A DNA stretch of 64,000 nucleotides from Liolophura sinensis (lineage: Eukaryota > Mollusca > Polyplacophora > Chitonida > Chitonidae), in contig NW_027017981.1 of the NCBI RefSeq assembly GCF_032854445.1, positions 62,001-126,000 on the forward strand, read 5' to 3'. Positions 47,201 through 61,000 of the stretch are shown one piece after another (position 1 is the stretch's first letter; each line of letters opens with the position of its first letter). The position numbers and the translations under genes were made by a program. The notes under the pieces are model-generated. The model made no database searches and was not told the origin of the DNA. It saw only the letters and a list, made by a program, of their open reading frames with translations.

Positions 47201-49764
47201 TTCTACACGTAGATAAAGACATTGAGATTGTCTTGGACTTAGAAGTAAGACAATTGCTGGGTGAGTTAAATGGGCTTAGCCCAAACATTTGGGTCTTCTG
47301 GGCTACCGAAGGGCACATAACTTATAGTCAAAAGTTGAATATAGTAATGACCAGTCGCGATGGTACATAGTACAGTGTAGCCGATTTCAATTAACAAAAA
47401 GACCAGGCAAAAATGCAAAAGTGGAAAAAACTGTTCCAGTGTTGCTGGTAAGATGCTAATCCGACGTATTTTGTGACGAGAAATCTAATGGTGCAAACCG
47501 CGTTGCTCTCCGACCAATACTTTTGGCTGTAGCGACAATTGAATGATCATTGATGTCATAATCACGTGCCCAGCAACGGCTATTACTCCATGGAAACCAG
47601 GAAATTTGCAATATTTTCAACAGGTGCCGATGCCTGGCTCAATTCCGCTTCTTTGGCACCTTATTAATGTGGGTCTGTGGTCAGTTGTACTTTTTACAGC
47701 AGACTGTATCAAGTACCTTGTGATTTTTATGTACAAATGGTGTGGTTTTTCTACACGTAGATAAAGACTTTGAGATTGTCTTGGACTTAGAAGTAAGACA
47801 ATTGCTGGGTGAGTTAAATGGGGTTAGCCCAAAGATTTGACGTCTTCTGGGCTACCGAAGGGCTCATAACTTATAGTCAAAAGTTGAATATAGTAATGAC
47901 CAGTCGCGATGGTACATAGTACAGTGTAGCCGATTTCAATTAACAAAAAGACCAGGCAAAAATGCAAAAGTGGAAAAACTGTTCCAGTGCTGCTGGTAAG
48001 AGGCTAATCCGACGTATTTTCTGACGAAAAATCGAATGGTGCAAACCGCATTGCTCTCCGACCAATACTTTTGGCTGTAGCGACAATTGAATGATCATTG
48101 ATGTCATAATCACGTGCCCAGCAACGGCTCTTACTCCATGGAGACCAGGGAAATTTGCAATTTTTCAACTGCTGCCGATGTCTGCCTCAATTCCGCATCT
48201 TTTGGCACCTTATTAATGTGGGCCTGTGGTCAGTTGTACTTTTTACAGCAGACTGTATCAAGTACCTTGTGTTTTTTATGTACAAATGGTGTGGTTTTTC
48301 TACACGTAGATAAAGACATTGAGATTGTCTTGGACTTAGAAGTAAGACAATTGCTGGGTGAGTTAAATGGGCTTAGCCCAAACATTTGAGGTCTTCTGGG
48401 CTACCGAAGGGCACATAACTTATAGTCAAAAGTTGAATATAGTAATGACCAGTCGCGATGGTACATAGTACAGTGTAGCCGATTTCAATTAACAAAAAGA
48501 CCAGGCAAAAATGCAAAAGTGGAAAAACTGTTCCAGTGTTGCTGGTAAGAGGCTAATCCGACGTATTTTGTGACGAGAAATCGAATGGTGCAAACCGCGT
48601 TGCTCTCCGACCAATACTTTTGGCTGTAGCGACAATTGAATGATCATTGATGTCATAATCACGTGCCCAGCAACGGCTATTACTCCATGGAAACCAGAGA
48701 AATTTGCAATATTTCAACAGGTGCCGATGCCTGGCTCAATTCCGCTTCTTTTGGCACCTTATTAATGTGGGTCTGTGGTCAGTTGTACTTTTTACAGCAG
48801 ACTGTATCAAGTACCTTGTGATTTTTATGTACAAATGGTCTGGTTTTTCTACACGTAGATAAAGACTTTGAGATTGTCTTGGACTTAGAAGTAAGACAAT
48901 TGCTGGGTGAGTTAAATGGGGTTAGCCCAAAGATTTGACATCTTCTGGGCTACCGAAAAGCACATAACTTATAGTCAAAAGTTGAATATAGTAATGACCA
49001 GTCGCGATGGTACATAGTACACTGTAGCCGATTTCAATTAACAAAAAGACCAGGCAAAAATGCAAAAGTGGAAAAACTGTTCCAGTGTTGCTGGTAAGAG
49101 GCTATTCCGACGTATTTTGTGACGAGAAATCGAATGGTGCAAACCGCGTTGCTCTCCGACCAATACTTTTGGCTGTAGCGACAATTGAATGATCATTGAT
49201 GTCATAATCACGTGCCCATCAACGGATCTTACTTCATGGAAACCAGGGAAATTTGCAATTTTTCAACTGCTGCCGATGCCTGGCTCAATTCCGCATCTTT
49301 TGGCACCTTATTAATGTGGGTCTGTGGTCAGTTGTACTTTTTACAGCAGACTGTATCAAGTACCTTGTGTTTTTTATGTACAAATGGTGTGGTTTTTCTA
49401 CACGTAGATAAAGACATTGAGATTGTCTTGGACTTAGAAGTAAGACAAATTATTGCTGGGTGAGTTAAATGCGCGTAGAGAAAAGATTTGAGGTCTTCTG
49501 GGCTACCGAAGGGCACATAACTTATAGTCAAAAGTTAAATATAGTAATGACCAGTCGCGATGGTACATAGTACAGTGTAGCCGATTTCAATTAACAAAAA
49601 GACCAGGCAAAAATGCAAAAGTGGAAAAACTATTCCAGTGTTGCTGGGAAGAGGCTAATCCGACGTATTTTGTGACGAGAAGTCGAATGGTGCAAACCGC
49701 GTTGCTCTCCGACCAATACTTTTGGCTGTAGCGACAATTGAATGATCATTGATGTCATAATCAC
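44273..49764. repeat. Ten-unit block, first copy
   Basis: Units start at 44273, 44822, 45370, 45919, 46468, 47017, 47566, 48114, 48663 and 49212. The first eight match those from 49765 to 53612 in the same order. Shared rare marks: AATGAGCGG before 44822 and 50317, GGGTAAGTTAAATGGG in 44822 and 50317, AAGTGCCTTGTG with TTTCTTATG in 45370 and 50864, CAGCAAGGG with AAAGGCATTG in 46468 and 51966, TAAGATGC before 47566 and 53063, and GGGCTCATAAC before 48114 and 53612. Inside it, 47017-48113 and 48114-49211 repeat a two-unit motif. Unit 47566 and its edges carry several single-base indels. Confidence 0.88.
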
Positions 49765-52700
49765 GTGCCCAGCAACGGCTCTTACTCCATGGAAACCAAG
49801 GAAATTTGCAATTTTTCAACTGCTGCCGATGCCTGGCTCAATTCCGCATCTTTGGCACCTTATTAATGTGGGTCTGTGGTCAGTTGTACTTTTTACAGCA
49901 GACTGTATCAAGTACCTTGTGTTTTTTTATGTACAAATGGTGTGGTTTTTCTACACGTAGATAAAGGACATTGAGATTGTCTTGGACTTAGAAGTAAGAC
50001 AATTGCTGGGTGAGTTAAATGGGCTTAGCCCAAAGATTTGACGTCTTCTGGGCTACCGAAGGGCACATAACTTATAGTCAAAAGTTGAATATAGTAATGA
50101 GCGGGTCGCGATGGTACATAGTACAGTGTAGCCAATTTCAATTAACAAAAAGACCAGGCAAAAGTGCAAAAGTGGAAAAAACTGTTCCAGTGCTGCTGGT
50201 AAGAGGCTAATCCGACGTATTTTCTGACGAAAAATCGAATGGTGCAAACCGCGTTGCTCTCCGACCAATACTTTTGGCTGTAGCGACAATTGAATGATCA
50301 TTGATGTCATAATCACGTGCCCAGCAACGGCTCTTACTCCATGGAAACCAAGGAAATTTGCAATTTTCAACTGCTGCCGATGCCTGTCTCAATTCCGCTT
50401 CTTTCGGCACCTTATCAATGTGGGCCTGTGGTCAGTTGTACTTTTTACAGCAGACTGTATCAAGTACCTGTGTTTTTTTATGTACAAATGGTGTGGTTGT
50501 TCTACACGTAGATAAAGACATTGAGATTGTCTTGGACTTAGAAGTAAGACAATTGCTGGGTAAGTTAAATGGGCTTAGCCCAAAGATTTGACATTTTCTG
50601 GGCTACCGAAAAGCACATAACTTATAGTCAATAGTTGAATATAGTAATGACCAGTCGCGATGGTACATAGTACAGTGTAGCCGATTTCAATTAACAAAAG
50701 ACCAGGCAAAAATGCAAAAGTGGAAAAACTGTTCCAGTGTTGCTGGGAAGAAGCTAATCCGACGTATTTTGTGACGAGAAATCGAATGGTGCAAACCGCG
50801 TTGCTCTCCGACCAATACTTTTGGCTGTAGCGACAATTGAATGATCATTAATGTCATAACCACTTGCCCAGCAACGGATCTTACTCCATGGAAACCAGAG
50901 AAATTTGCAATTTTTCAACTGCTGCCGATGCCTGGCTCAATTCCGCTTCTTTTGGCACCTTATTAATGTGGGCCTGTGGTCAGTTGTACTTTTTACAGCA
51001 GACTGTTATCAAGTGCCTTGTGTTTCTTATGTACAAATGGTGTGGTTTTTCTACACGTAGATAAAGACATTGAGGATTGTCTTGGACTTAGAAGTAAGGA
51101 CAATTGCTGGGTGAGTTAAATGCGCCTAGAGAAAACATTTGAGGTCTTCTGGGCTACCGAAGGGGCACATAACTTATAGTCAAAAGTTGAATATAGTAAT
51201 GACCAGTCGCGATGGTACATAGTACAGTGTAGCCGGTTTCAATTAACAAAAAGACCAGGCAAAAAATGCAAAAGTGGAAAAACTGTTCCAGTGCTGCTGG
51301 TAAGAGGCTAATCCGACGTATTTTGTGACGAGAAATCGAATGGTGCAAACTGCGTTGCTCTCCGACCAATACTTTTGGCTGTAGCGACAATTGAATGATC
51401 ATTGATGTCATAATCACGTGCCCAGCAACGGCTCTTACTCCATGGAAAACCAGGGAAATTTGCAATTTTCAACAGCTGCCGATGCCTGGCTCAATTCCGC
51501 ATCTTTTGGCACCTTATTAATGTGGGCCTGTGGTCAGTTGTACTTTTTACAGCAGACTGTATCAAGTACCTTGTGTTTTTTATGTACAAATGGTGTGGTT
51601 TTTCTACACGTAGATAAAGACATTGAGATTGTCTTGGACTTAGAAGTAAGACAATTGCTGGGTGAGTTAAATGGGCTTAGCCCAAAGATTTGACATCTTC
51701 TGGGCTACCGAAAAGCACATAACTTATAGTCAAAAGTTGAATATAGTAATGACCAGTCGCGATGGTACATAGTACAGTGTAGCCGATTTCAATTAACAAA
51801 AAGACCAGGCAAAAATGCAAAAGTGGAAAAACTGTTCCAGTGTTGCTGGGAAGAGACTATCCGACGTATTTTGTGACGAGAAATCGAATGGTGCAAACCG
51901 CGTTGCTCTCCGACCAATACTTTTGGCTGTAGCGACAATTGAATGATCATTGATGTCATAACCACTTGCCCAGCAAGGGGATCTTACTCCATGGAAACCA
52001 GAGAAATTTGCAATTTTTCAACTGCTGCCGATGCCTGGCTCAATTCCGCTTCTTTTGGCACCTTATTAATGTGGGCCTGTGGTCAGTTGTACTTTTTACA
52101 GCAGACTGTATCAAGTACCTTGTGTTTTTTATGTACAAATGGTGTGGTTTTTCTACACGTAGATAAAGGCATTGAGATTGTCTTGGACTTAGAAGTAAGA
52201 CAATTGCTGGGTGAGTAAATGGGCTTAGCCCAAAGATTTGACGTCTTCTGGGCTACCGAAGGGCACATAACTTATAGTCAAAAGTTGAATATAGTAATGA
52301 CCAGTCGCGATGGTACATAGTACAGTGTAGCCGATTTCAATTAACAAAAAGACCAGGCAAAAATGCAAAAGTGGAAAAACTGTTCCAGTGCTGCTGGTAA
52401 GAGGCTAATCGACGTATTTTCTGACGAAAATCGAATGGTGCAAACCGCATTGCTCTCCGACCAATACTTTTGGCTGTAGCGACAATTGAATGATCATTGA
52501 TGTCATAATCACGTGCCCCAGCAACGGCTCTTACTCCATGGAGACCAGGGAAATTTGCAATTTTTCAACTGCTGCCGATGTCTGCCTCAATTCCGCATCT
52601 TTTGGCACCTTATTAATGTGGGCCTGTGGTCAGTTGTACTTTTTACAGCAGACTGTATCAAGTACCTTGTGTTTTTTATGTACAAATGGTGTGGTTTTTC

Positions 52701-54709
52701 TACACGTAGATAAAGACATTGAGATTGTCTTGGACTTAGAAGTAAGACAATTGCTGGGTGAGTTAAATGGGCTTAGCCCAAACATTTGAGGTCTTCTGGG
52801 CTACCGAAGGGCACATAACTTATAGTCAAAAGTTGAATATAGTAATGACCAGTCGCGATGGTACATAGTACAGTGTAGCCGATTTCAATTAACAAAAAGA
52901 CCAGGCAAAAATGCAAAAGTGGAAAAACTGTTCCAGTGTTGCTGGTAAGATGCTAATCCGACGTATTTTGTGACGAGAAATCGAATGGTGCAAACCGCGT
53001 TGCTCTCCGACCAATACTTTTGGCTGTAGCGACAATTGAATGATCATTGATGTCATAATCACGTGCCCAGCAACGGCTATTACTCCATGGAAACCAGGGA
53101 AATTTGCAATATTTCAACAGGTGCCGATGCCTGGCTCAATTCCGCATCTTTTGGCACCTTATTAATGTGGGTCTGTGGTCAGTTGTACTTTTTACAGCAG
53201 ACTGTATCAAGTACCTTGTGATTTTTATGTACAAATGGTCTGGTTTTTCTACACGTAGATAAAGACTTTGAGATTGTCTTGGACTTAGAAGTAAGACAAT
53301 TGCTGGGTGAGTTAAATGGGGTTAGCCCAAAGATTTGACGTCTTCTGGGCTACCGAAGGGCTCATAACTTATAGTCAAAAGTTGAATATAGTAATGACCA
53401 GTCGCGATGGTACATAGTACAGTGTAGCCGATTTCAATTAACAAAAAGACCAGGCAAAAATGCAAAAGTGGAAAAACTGTTCCAGTGCTGCTGGTAAGAG
53501 GCTAATCCGACGTATTTTCTGACGAAAAATCGAATGGTGCAAACCGCATTGCTCTCCGACCAATACTTTTGGCTGTAGCGACAATTGAATGATCATTGAT
53601 GTCATAATCACGTGCCCAGCAACGGCTCTTACTCCATGGAGACCAGGGAAATTTGCAATTTTTCAACTGCTGCCGATGTCTGCCTCAATTCCGCATCTTT
53701 TGGCACCTTATTAATGTGGGCCTGTGGTCAGTTGTACTTTTTACAGCAGACTGTATCAAGTACCTTGTGTTTTTTATGTACAAATGGTGTGGTTTTTCTA
53801 CACGTAGATAAAGACATTGAGATTGTCTTGGACTTAGAAGTAAGACAATTGCTGGGTGAGTTAAATGGGCTTAGCCCAAACATTTGACGTCTTCTGGGCT
53901 ACCGAAGGGCACATAACTTATAGTCAAAAGTTGAATATAGTAATGACCAGTCGCGATGGTACATAGTACAGTGTAGCCGATTTCAATTAACAAAAAGACC
54001 AGGCAAAAATGCAAAAGTGGAAAAACTATTCCAGTGTTGCTGGGAAGAGGCTAATCCGACGTATTTTGTGACGAGAAGTCGAATGGTGCAAACCGCGTTG
54101 CTCTCCGACCAATACTTTTGGCTGTAGCGACAATTCAATGATCATTGATGTCATAATCACGTGCCCAGCAACGGCTCTTACTCCATGGAAACCAGAGAAA
54201 TTTGCAATTTTTCAACAGCTGCCGATGCCTGGCTCAATTCCGCATCTTTTGGCACCTTATTAATGTGGGCCTGTGGTCAGTTGTACTTTTTACAGCAGAC
54301 TGTATCAAGTACCTTGTGTTTTTTATGTGCAAATGGTGTGGTTTTTCTACAAGTAGATAAAGACATTGAGATTGTCTTGGACTTAGAAGTAAGACAATTG
54401 CTGGGTGAGTTAAATGGGCTTAGCCCAAAGATTTGACATCTTCTGGGCTACCCAAGGGCACATAACTTATAGTCAAAAGTTGAATATAGTAATGACCAGT
54501 CGCGATGGTACATAGTACAGTGTAGCCGATTTCAATTAACAAAAAGACCAGGCAAAAATGCAAAAGTGGAAAAACTGTTCCAGTGTTGCTGGTAAGAGGC
54601 TAATCCGACGTATTTTGTGACGAGAAATCGAATGGTGCAAACCGCGTTGCTCTCCGACCAATACTTTTGGCTGTAGCGACAATTGAATGATCATTGATGT
54701 CATAATCAC
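49765..54709. repeat. Second copy of ten-unit block, indel-rich in front part
   Basis: Units start at 49765, 50317, 50864, 51418, 51966, 52513, 53063, 53612 and 54161. The first seven spacings are 552, 547, 554, 548, 547, 550 and 549, against mostly 548-549 in the first copy. Some twenty single-base indels lie between about 49.85 and 52.52 kb (for example AAAGGACATT, CTGTTATC, AGGGGCAC, GTGAGTAAAT, GTGCCCCAG). Unit 53612 ends with GGAAGAGGC and GAGAAGTCG, which is the tail type of unit 49212, so the copy is joined there rather than continuing into a match of 48663. Unit 54161 is preceded by this tail and has GTGCAAATGG with CAAGTAGATAAAG. Confidence 0.85.
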
Positions 54710-55806
54710 GTGCCCAGCAACGGCTCTTACTCCATGGAAACCAGGGAAATTTGCAATATTTCAACAGGTGCCGATGCCTGGCTCAATTCCGCTTCTTTTG
54801 GCACCTTATTAATGTGGGTCTGTGGTCAGTTGTACTTTTTACAGCAGACTGTATCAAGTACCTTGTGTTTTTTATGTACAAATGGTGTGGTTTTTCTACA
54901 CGTAGATAAAGACATTGAGATTGTCTTGGACTTAGAAGTAAGACAATTGCTGGGTGAGTTAAATGGGCTTAGCCCAAAGATTTGACGTCTTCTGGGCTAC
55001 CGAAGGGCACATAACTTATAGTCAAAAGTTGAATATAGTAATGACCAGTCGCGATGGTACATAGTACAGTCTGGCCGATTTCAATTAACAAAAAGACCAG
55101 GCAAAAATGCAAAAGTGGAAAAACTGTTCCAGTGTTGCTGGTAAGAGGCTAATCCGACGTATTTTGTGACGAGAAATCGAATGGTGCAAACCGCGTTGCT
55201 CTCCGACCAATACTTTTGGCTGTAGCGACAATTGAATGATCATTGATGTCATAATCACGTGCCCATCAACGGCTCTTACTCCATGGAAACCAGGGAAATT
55301 TGCAATTTTTCAACAGCTGCCGATGCCTGGCTCAATTCCGCATCTTTTGGCACCTTATTAATGTGGGTCTGTGGTCAGTTGTACATTTTACAGCAGACTG
55401 TATCAAGTACCTTGTGTTTTTTATGTACAAATGGTGTGGTTTTTCTACACGTAGATAAAGACATTGAGATTGTCTTGGACTTAGAAGTAAGACAATTGCT
55501 GGGTGAGTTAAATGGGCTTAGCCCAAAGATTTGACGTCTTCTGGGCTACCGAAGGGCACATAACTTATAGTCAAAAGTTGAATATAGTAATGACCAGTCG
55601 CGATGGTACATAGTACAGTGTAGCCGATTTCAATTAACAAAAAGACCAGGCAAAAATGCAAAAGTGGAAAAACTATTCCAGTGTTGCTGGTAAGAGGCTA
55701 TCCGACGTATTTTGTGACGAGAAATCGAATGGTGCAAACCGCGTTGCTCTCCGACCAATACTTTTGGCTGTAGCGACAATTGAATGATCATTGATGTCAT
55801 AATCAC
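54710..55806. repeat. Two units matching 9668-10765
   Basis: Units start at 54710 and 55259. Between them lies the rare CAGTCTGGCCG, found otherwise only near 10.03 kb. Unit 55259 has CCATCAACGG, GTACATTTTAC and GGCTATCCG (548 bp) like 10217, but reads GGGTGAGTT where 10217 reads GGGTAAGTT and lacks its extra T. Confidence 0.86.
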
Positions 55807-58002
55807 GTGCCCAGCAACGGCTCTTACTCCATGGAAACCAAGGAAATTTGAAATTTTTCAACAGTTGCCGATGCCTGGCTCAATTCCGCTTTTTTTGGCA
55901 CCTTATTAATGTGGGCCTGTGGTCAGTTGTACTTTTTACAGCAGACTGTATCAAGTACCTTGTGTTTTTTATGTACAAATGGTGTGGTTTTTCTACACGT
56001 AGATAAAGACATTGAGATTGTCTTGGACTTAGAAGTAAGACAATTGCTGGGTGAGTTAAATGGGCTTAGCCAAAAGATTTGATGTCTTCTTGGCTACCGA
56101 AGGGCACATAACTTATAGTCAAAAGTTGAATATAGTAATGACCAGTCGCGATGGTACATAGTACAGTGTAGCCGATTTCAATTAACAAAAAGACCAGGCA
56201 AAAATGCAAAAGTGGAAAAACTGTTCCAGTGTTGCTGGTAAAAGGCTATTCCGACGTATTTTGTAACGAGAAATCGAATGGTGCAAACCGCGTTGCTCTC
56301 CGACCAATACTTTTGGCTGTAGCGACAATTGAATGATCATTGATGTCATAATCACGTGCCCAGCAACGGATCTTACTCCATGGAAACCAGGGAAATTTGC
56401 AATTTTTCAACTGCTGCCGATGCCTGGCTCAATTCCACATCTTTTGGCACCTTATTAATGTGGGTCTGTGGTCAGTTGTACTTTTTACAGTAGACTGTAT
56501 CAAGTACCTTGTGTTTTTTATGTACAAATGGTCTGGTTTTTCTACACGTAGATAAAGACATTGAGATTGTCTTGGACTTAGAAGTAAGACAATTGCTGGG
56601 TGAGTTAAATGGGCTTAGCTCAAAGATTTGAGGTCTTCTGGGCTACCGAAGGGCACATAACTTATAGTCAAAAGTTGAATATAGTAATGACCAGTCGCGA
56701 TGGTACATAGTACAGTGTAGCCGATTTCAATTAACAAAAAGACCAGGCAAAAATGCAAAAGTGGAAAAACTGTTCCAGTTCTGCTGGTAAGAGGCTAATC
56801 CGACGTATTTTGTGACGAGAAATCGAATGGTGCAAACCGCGTTGCTCTCCGACCAATACTTTTGGCTGTAGCGACAATTGAATGATCATTGATGTCATAA
56901 TCAGGTGCCCAGCAACGGCTCTTACTCCATGGAAACCAGGGAAATTTGCAATTATTCAACAGTTGCCGATGCCTGGCTCAATTCCGCTTCTTTTGGCACC
57001 TTATTAATGTGGGCCTGTGGTTAGTTGTACTTTTTACAGCAGACTGTATCAAGTACCTTGTGTTTTTTATGTACAAATGGTGTGGTTTTTCTACACGTAG
57101 ATAAAGACATTGAGATTGTCTTGGACTTAGAAGTAAGACAATTGCTGGGTGAGTTAAATGGGCTTAGCCCAAAGATTTGACGTCTTCTGGGCTACCGAAG
57201 GGCACATAACTTATAGTCAAAAGTTGAATATAGTAATGACCAGTCGCGATGGTACATAGTACAGTGTAGCCGATTTCAATTAACAAAAAGACCAGGCAAA
57301 AATGCAAAAGTGGAAAAACTGTTCCAGTGTTGCTGGTAAGAGGCTAATCCGACGTATTTTGTGACGAGAAATCGAATGGTGCAAACCGCGTTGCTCTCCG
57401 ACCAATACTTTTGGCTGTAGCGACAATTGAATGATCATTGATGTCATAATCACGTGCCCAGCAACGGCTCTTACTCCATGGAAACCAGGGAAATTTGCAA
57501 TATTTCAACAGGTGCCGATGCCTGGCTCAATTCCGCTTCTTTTGGCACCTTATTAATGTGGGTCTGTGGTCAGTTGTACTTTTTACAGCAGACTGTATCA
57601 AGTACCTTGTGTTTTTTATGTACAAATGGTGTGGTTTTTCTACACGTAGATAAAGACATTGAGATTGTCTTGGACTTAGAAGTAAGACAATTGCTGGGTG
57701 AGTTAAATGGGCTTAGCCCAAAAATTTGACATCTTCTGGGCTACCGAAAAGCACATAACTTATAGTCAAAAGTTGAATATAGTAATGACCAGTCGCGATG
57801 GTACATAGTACAGTGTAGCCGATTTCAATTAACAAAAAGACCAGGCCAAAATGCAAAAGTGGAAAAACTGTTCCAGTTCTCCTGGTAAGAGGCTAATCCG
57901 ACGTATTTTCTGACGAAAAATCGAATGGTGCAAACCGCGTTGCTCTCCGACCAATACTTTTGGCTGTAGCGACAATTGAATGATCATTGATGTCATAATC
58001 AC
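55807..58002. repeat. Four-unit higher-order repeat, distant copy
   Basis: Units start at 55807, 56356, 56905 and 57454, in the order (a)-(d) of the block at 14065. Unit 56356 keeps ACAGTAGACTG and CCACATC but reads CAGCAACGG and TTCAACTGC where the other (b) units read CATCAACGG and TTCACCTGC. Unit 56905 is preceded by CAGGTGCCC, the only such E-box variant. Confidence 0.86.
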
Positions 58003-61000
58003 GTGCCCAGCAACGGCTCTTACTCCATGGAAACCAGGGAAATTTGCAATTTTTCAACTGCTGCCGATGCCTGGCTCAATTCCGCTTTTTTTGGCACCTT
58101 ATTAATGTGGGCCTGTGATCAGTTGTACTTTTTACAGCAGACTGTATCAAGTACCTTGTGTTTTTTATGTGCAAATTTTGTGGTTTTTCTACACGTAGAT
58201 AAAGACATTGAGATTGTCTTGGACTTAGAAGTAAGACAATTGCTGGGTGAGTTAAATGGGCTTAGCCCAAACATTTGACGTCTTCTGGGCTACCGAAGGG
58301 CACATAACTTATAGTCAAGAGGTGAATATAGTAATAACCAGTCGCGATGGTACATAGTACAGTGTAGCCGATTTCAATTAACAAAAAGACCAGGCAAAAA
58401 TGCAAAAGTGGAAAAACTGTTCCAGTGCTGCTGGTAAGATGCTAATCCGACGTATTTTGTGACGAGAAATCGAATGGTGCAAACCGCGTTGCTCTCCGAC
58501 CAATACTTTTGGCTGTAGCGACAATTGAATGATCATTGATGTCATAATCACGTGCCCAGCAACGGCTCTTACTCCATGGAAACCAGGGAAATTTGCAATT
58601 TTTCAACTGCTGCCGATGCCTGGCTCAATTCCGCTTTTTTTGGCACCTTATTAATGTGGGCCTGTGGTCAGTTGTACTTTTTACAGCAGACTGTATCAAG
58701 TACCTTGTGTTTTTTATGTGCAAATTTTGTGGTTTTTCTACACGTAGATAAAGACATTGAGATTGTCTTGGACTTAGAAGTAAGACAATTGCTGGGTGAG
58801 TTAAATGGGCTTAGCCCAAACATCTGACGTCTTCTGGGCTACCGAAGGGCACATAACTTATAGTCAAGAGGTGAATATAGTAATAACCAGTCGCGATGGT
58901 ACATAGTACAGTGTAGCCGATTTCAATTAACAAAAAGACCAGGCAAAAATGCAAAAGTGGAAAAACTGTTCCAGTGCTGCTGGTAAGAGGCTAATCCGAC
59001 GTATTTTGTGACGAGAAATCGAATGGTGCAAACCGCGTTGCTCTCCAACCAATACTTTTGGCTGTAGCGACAATTGAATGATCAATGATGTCATAATCAC
59101 GTGCCCAGCAACGGCTCTTACTCCATGGAAACCAGGGAAATTTGCAATTTTTCAACAGCTGCCGATGCCTGGCTCAATTCCGCATCTTTTGGCACCTTAT
59201 TAATGTGGGTCTGTGGTCAGTTGTACATTTTACAGCAGACTGTATCAAGTACCTTGTGTTTTTTATGTACAAATGGTGTGGTTTTTCTACACGTAGATAA
59301 AGACATTGAGATTGTCTTGGACTTAGAAGTAAGACAATTGCTGGGTGAGTTAAATGGGCTTAGCCCAAAGATTTGACGTCTTCTGGGCTACCGAAGGGCA
59401 CATAACTTATAGTCAAAAGTTGAATATAGTAATGACCAGTCGCGATGGTACATAGTACAGTGTAGCCGATTTCAATTAACAAAAAGACCAGGCAAAAATG
59501 CAAAAGTGGAAAAACTATTCCAGTGTTGCTGGTAAGAGGCTATCCGACGTATTTTGTGACGAGAAATCGAATGGTGCAAACCGCGTTGCTCTCCGACCAA
59601 TACTTTTGGCTGTAGCGACAATTGAATGATCATTGATGTCATAATCACGTGCCCATCAACGGCTCTTACTCCATGGAAACCAAGGAAATTTGAAATTTTT
59701 CAACAGTTGCCGATGCCTGGCTCAATTCCGCATCTTTTGGCACCTTATTAATGTGGGTCTGTGGTCAGTTGTACTTTTTACAGCAGACTGTATCAAGTAC
59801 CTTGTGTTTTTTATGTACAAATGGTGTGGTTTTTCTACACGTAGATAAAGACATTGAGATTGTCTTGGACTTAGAAGTAAGACAATTGCTGGGTGAGTTA
59901 AATGCGCTTAGCCAAAAGATTTGAGGTCTTCTTGGCTACCGAAGGGCACATAACTTATAGTCAAAAGTTGAATGTAGTAATGACCAGTCGCGATGGTACA
60001 TAGTACAGTGTAGCCGATTTCAATTAACAAAAAGACCAGGCAAAAATGCAAAAGTGGAAAAACTGTTCCAGTGCTGCTGGTAAGAGGCTAATCCGACGTA
60101 TTTTGTGACGAGAAATCGAATGGTGCAAACCGCGTTGCTCTCCGACTAATACTTTTGGCTGTAGCGACAATTGAATGATCATTGATGTCATAACCACTTG
60201 CCCAGCAACGGCTCTTACTCCATGGAAACCAGAGAAATTTGCAATTTTTCAACTGCTGCCGATGCCTGGCTCAATTCCGCTTCTTTTGGCACCTTATTAA
60301 TGTGGGCCTGTGGTCAGTTGTACATTTTACAGCAGACTGTATCAAGTACCTTGTGTTTTTTATGTACAAATGGTGTGGTTTTTCTACAAGTAGATAAAGA
60401 CATTGAGATTGTCTTGGACTTAGAAGTAAGACAATTGCTGGGTGAGTTAAATGGGGTTACCCCAAATATTTGACATCTTCTGGGCTACCGAAAAGCACAT
60501 AACTTATAGTCAAAAGTTGAATATAGTAATGACCAGTCGCGATGGTACATAGTACAGTGTAGCCGATTTCAATTAACAAAAAGACCAGGCAAAAATGCAA
60601 AAGTGGAAAAACTGTTCCAGTGTTGCTGGTAAGAGGCTATTCCGACGTATTTTGTGACGAGAAATCGAATGGTGCAAACCGCGTTGCTCTCCGACCAATA
60701 CTTTTGGCTGTAGCGACAATTCAATGATCATTGATCTCATAACCACTTGCCCAGCAACGGGTCTTACTCCATGGAAACCAGAGAAATTTGCAATTTTTCA
60801 ACTGCTGCCGATGACTGGCTCAATTCCGCTTCTTTTGGCACCTTATTAATGTGGGCCTGTGGTCAGTTGTACTTTTTACAGCAGACTGTATCAAGTACCT
60901 TGTGTTTTTTATGTACAAATGGTGTGGTTTTTCTACACGTAGATAAAGACATTGAGATTGTCTTGGACTTAGAAGTAAGACAATTGCTGGGTGAGTTAAA

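Noticed and set aside
47017-47370. 117-codon plus-strand frame
   Set aside because: It is the usual 91-codon frame extended because one base is missing at CATTTGGGTC; the same unit type at 48114 and 53612 stops normally.
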